Position numbers and translations under genes: made by a program. A stretch of 35,123 nucleotides of DNA, from assembly GCA_036504055.1 (NCBI GenBank), contig DASXVU010000006.1, positions 1 through 35,123 on the forward strand. The letters run 5' to 3'. Below are positions 33,266 to 35,123 of this stretch, piece after piece (position 1 is the first letter of the stretch; every line of letters begins with the position of its first letter). The DNA comes from Methanomassiliicoccales archaeon. Its GTDB lineage: Archaea; Thermoplasmatota; Thermoplasmata; Methanomassiliicoccales; UBA472. The notes beneath the pieces are model-generated. The model had not been told where the DNA came from, did not search any database, and saw only the letters and a program-made list of their open reading frames with translations.

Positions 33266-34330
33266 TCAGATAACCTTCGTTATCGTAGCGATCCTCTCGG
33301 CGGCCTCATAGGTCAAACCCATCCCCAGGATTGTGAACCTATCCTTCCTGATCTTGTGGGCCGTCACCAAGGCCTGGATCACCTGTTCTTTGGAGATGCC
33401 CAGCTCCTTTGCCGAGGTGGGTGCCCCGATCTTCATCAGCGCCGTCCTGATGCGGACCCAGTCTCCGCCATGCAGGTACATCATCATTATGCACCCGACG
33501 CCGCATTGCTCTCCATGCAGGGCCTTCCCCGGGGCTATTATGTCCAACGCGTGCGAGAACATGTGCTCTGAACCACTGGTCGGCCTTGAACTGCCCGCCA
33601 CGCTCATCGAGATCCCAGATATGATGATCGGCCTTATGGCGATCCAGACAGATTCTTCCAGGTTCGGTTTGATCAGGTCCGCATTGTCTATGATGGTCTG
33701 CGCGGTATAGTTCGATAGGGCGTAAGCGGACCGGCTGAAGCTCTCGTAGCGCAGCCTTCTGGCGAACTCCCAGTCCATAAGCGCCGTCGAATTGGAGATG
33801 ACGTCCGCACATCCCGATGCCAGAAGACGGTATGGCGATTTCGCGATGATGTTCGTGTCGGCGATCACTCCCAAGGGGACCTTGGCGTCCAACGACATCG
33901 ATCCCTTATCGTTGCGGATCGAGGCACGGCTCGAGGCGATGCCGTCATGCGAGGCCGAGGTCGGAACGGACAGAAACTCACTGTTCGTGTTCTTCGCAGC
34001 CATCTTGGCCAGATCTATCTTGCTTCCGCCACCAACGCCCAATAGGAACCTGGCCTTAGACTCCTTTGCCGCGAGTTCCACTTTCTTGAGGTTATCATCT
34101 GTAGCCTCTCCGACCATGATGCACTGTACATCGTAGCCGTTCTTGAGCAATCCTTCGGATACAATATCCCCTGCGACCTTCATGGTCTTGTCACCGGCCA
34201 CGATCAACGCCGTTCCAGCCAGGCCAAAATCCTTGCACATTTGGGGAATATCATCGATAGCACCGTGCCCCGCAAGAACCTGTCTGGGAAAAAGCATCGA
34301 ACGAGCCTTGGTGAAGTCTCCCTCATCCAT
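33266..34330 (-). CDS. egsA: sn-Glycerol-1-phosphate dehydrogenase
   Basis: A 354-residue NAD(P)H- and metal-dependent enzyme reducing dihydroxyacetone phosphate to sn-glycerol-1-phosphate, the backbone of archaeal membrane lipids. The cofactor-binding GVGGGSKIDLAKM, the TSASHDGIASSRAS segment and metal-binding residues in SGSEHMFSHALD and HGEQCGVG are present, with the iron-dependent alcohol dehydrogenase fold throughout. It is the most direct archaeal marker in the window. A TATA box lies at leaderless distance before the ATG. It heads the operon with UPF0179 and an unknown gene. Confidence 0.96.
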   Translation of the reverse strand: MDEGDFTKARSMLFPRQVLAGHGAIDDIPQMCKDFGLAGTALIVAGDKTMKVAGDIVSEGLLKNGYDVQCIMVGEATDDNLKKVELAAKESKARFLLGVGGGSKIDLAKMAAKNTNSEFLSVPTSASHDGIASSRASIRNDKGSMSLDAKVPLGVIADTNIIAKSPYRLLASGCADVISNSTALMDWEFARRLRYESFSRSAYALSNYTAQTIIDNADLIKPNLEESVWIAIRPIIISGISMSVAGSSRPTSGSEHMFSHALDIIAPGKALHGEQCGVGCIMMMYLHGGDWVRIRTALMKIGAPTSAKELGISKEQVIQALVTAHKIRKDRFTILGMGLTYEAAERIATITKVI

Positions 34331-34348
34331 CCAAGCACCCTGAACGGA

Positions 34349-34357
34349 GGTTTATAC
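34349..34357 (-). promoter_or_regulatory. TATA box of the egsA operon
   Basis: GTATAAACC on the minus strand is centred about 23 bp before the egsA ATG, predicting a leaderless or nearly leaderless transcript. Confidence 0.65.
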
Positions 34358-34909
34358 AGATGCCCTATATTCAAGTTATCGGTACTTGCCACCGCCAGTC
34401 AAGGAAATCCATTCATGGTGATGGTGACAAATGGAGTCTGGGATGTCATAGAGAAAAGAGGCCTCCGGGAAAGCTCTGCAAGGTGGAATTTCAATGCTAT
34501 TCTTAGGAGGAGAATAGGGGGTGAGCCTTCTCCGGACGCCTCTATGCAACTTCTAACTTCATTATAGTATTAGAACCTACTGAATCTTAAGATAATCATA
34601 AGATTATCGGAAAGACTTAATTATTCGAGATAATAGAGTAATGCTGGCTATGAATGATAATAGCTCTGATGTGACTAGATTGTAATTCACAATTATGTAT
34701 AATGATACTCACGGATAAAAATTTTGACGAGAAATGTTTGACAAGGATCGGTGCACCGGTCGCCGTTAGTGATTGGCGGTTCGCCAATATGCAAACCGAG
34801 TAAGTTGTAGGCAGCGTCCAAATGGACCGCCAGACCCATGTCTTATGCAGATCCACAGACCTAATTCGTAAATCGTAATACGGTACATGATTTCCATATC
34901 GATGCTTTC
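34358..34909. other. Long intergenic region rich in inverted repeats
   Basis: No supported gene in about 550 bp. 34560-34720 is very AT-rich. Overlapping inverted repeats lie at 34583-34608, a TATA-like GATAAAAATTTT at about 34714-34725, and three consecutive hairpin-forming units between 34747 and 34831. A PAS-domain gene starts at 34910. Confidence 0.5.
34735..34835 (+). ncRNA. Candidate structured RNA or 5' leader upstream of the PAS gene
   Basis: Three units follow a TATA-like stretch: the palindrome CGGTGCACCG (34749-34758, longer with G-T pairs); the hairpin ATTGGCG-GTT-CGCCAAT (34772-34788); and the hairpin GTCC-AAAT-GGAC (34816-34827), extended by GGC/GCC (34810-34831). It could be a small RNA or a regulatory leader. 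No known RNA family was recognised. Confidence 0.35.
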
Positions 34910-35123
34910 ATGTGCCAGAAGGTGTTTGATGGTCTGATCTCATTGGCGGAACAGGACGAGTCGGGGAAAGACACTGAGCCAAAGGATTTGCCCTCTCTAT
35001 CCGAGAAGAATTATCGCTTCATCGATTCGACGCCAGTGTTGATGTGTTCGCTTGACCGGGAAGGTCTTCTCAAGTACTCTAACAAGGCATTCGAGACCGC
35101 TATCGAATCCACAGACGATCCGG
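34910..35123 (+). CDS. PAS-domain protein, N-terminal part, cut by the window edge
   Basis: The first 71 codons of a protein running out of the window. After a polar N-terminus (residues 1-36) the sequence YRFIDSTPVLMCSLDREGLLKYSNKAFETAIES begins a PAS sensor domain, with the usual sPxxxxxxDxxGxxxxxNxAf pattern. An in-frame TAA upstream with no other start selects the ATG at 34910. The output domain (histidine kinase or other) is beyond the edge. No signal peptide or membrane segment precedes the PAS domain, so the sensor is probably cytoplasmic. Confidence 0.7.
   Translation, partial: MCQKVFDGLISLAEQDESGKDTEPKDLPSLSEKNYRFIDSTPVLMCSLDREGLLKYSNKAFETAIESTDDP

Noticed and set aside
34241-34567. 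A 108-codon plus-strand frame whose end (VTNGVWDVIEKR) recalls the DGxWD motif of PP2C phosphatases
   Set aside because: Its first third is antisense to egsA, the Asp of the motif is Asn, and no other phosphatase motif is present; probably chance.
34617-34856. 79-codon minus-strand frame in the spacer before the PAS gene
   Set aside because: It covers the AT-rich and hairpin-forming region and has no protein-like features.
1-35123. CRISPR arrays, rRNA genes, integrases or a prophage
   Set aside because: No regularly spaced repeats, rRNA-like sequence, recombinase or phage genes were seen; TnpB is the only mobile-element gene.

Overview
The window comes from an archaeon, most likely a euryarchaeote of the Thermoplasmatota and possibly a relative of the Methanomassiliicoccales. 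The archaeal signs are sn-glycerol-1-phosphate dehydrogenase (ether-lipid backbone), membrane-anchored LonB, Hel308, the KEOPS subunit Cgi121, NadM, an archaellin, UPF0179, and the HMG-CoA synthase/thiolase/DUF35 operon. TATA boxes sit about 25 bp upstream of many start codons, as expected for leaderless mRNAs. The lineage below 'archaeon' is inference. Coding DNA is GC-rich and promoters are AT-rich.

Layout. 1-406 (minus) is the N-terminal part of a CDF cation transporter. 702-5198 encodes a secreted, C-terminally anchored protein with about 15 fibronectin type III domains. 5771-8637 encodes a nitrogenase-like alpha/beta pair without a NifH. 9003-9078 (minus) is tRNA-Pro(CGG), followed by a TnpB gene whose stop codon lies in the tRNA TATA box. 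10770-14092 is a mevalonate-entry block: HTH regulator, HMG-CoA synthase, thiolase-like protein and DUF35 zinc-ribbon protein. A lipocalin follows. 14827-19161 (minus) encodes a 1444-residue helical-repeat protein, with cgi121 upstream of it. thrB-thrC, a RecA/KaiC-like ATPase, hel308 (convergent) and lonB come next. After a small unknown gene and an archaellin come nadM-pncC (NAD salvage), a coupled pair of KaiC-like proteins, purC, the operon egsA-UPF0179-unknown (minus), a structured intergenic region and the start of a PAS-domain protein.

How genes work together. ThrB and ThrC are translationally coupled and carry out the last two steps of threonine synthesis. nadM and pncC overlap and both act on pyridine mononucleotides. 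The HMG-CoA synthase, thiolase-like and DUF35 proteins match the known archaeal channelling complex, but the thiolase here lacks its standard catalytic residues. egsA serves membrane lipid synthesis, as does the mevalonate block.

Most notable observations: (1) the nitrogenase-like beta subunit only keeps its first P-cluster-type cysteine if translation starts at a GTG with a strong Shine-Dalgarno sequence and reads through an in-frame TAG at codon 4; (2) the mevalonate-operon thiolase has Gly, Asn and Asp where Cys, Cys and His are expected; (3) a KaiC-like protein with a destroyed Walker A is coupled to an intact partner; (4) a perfect 9-bp inverted repeat lies between TATA box and start of nadM-pncC; (5) a series of hairpins precedes the PAS gene.
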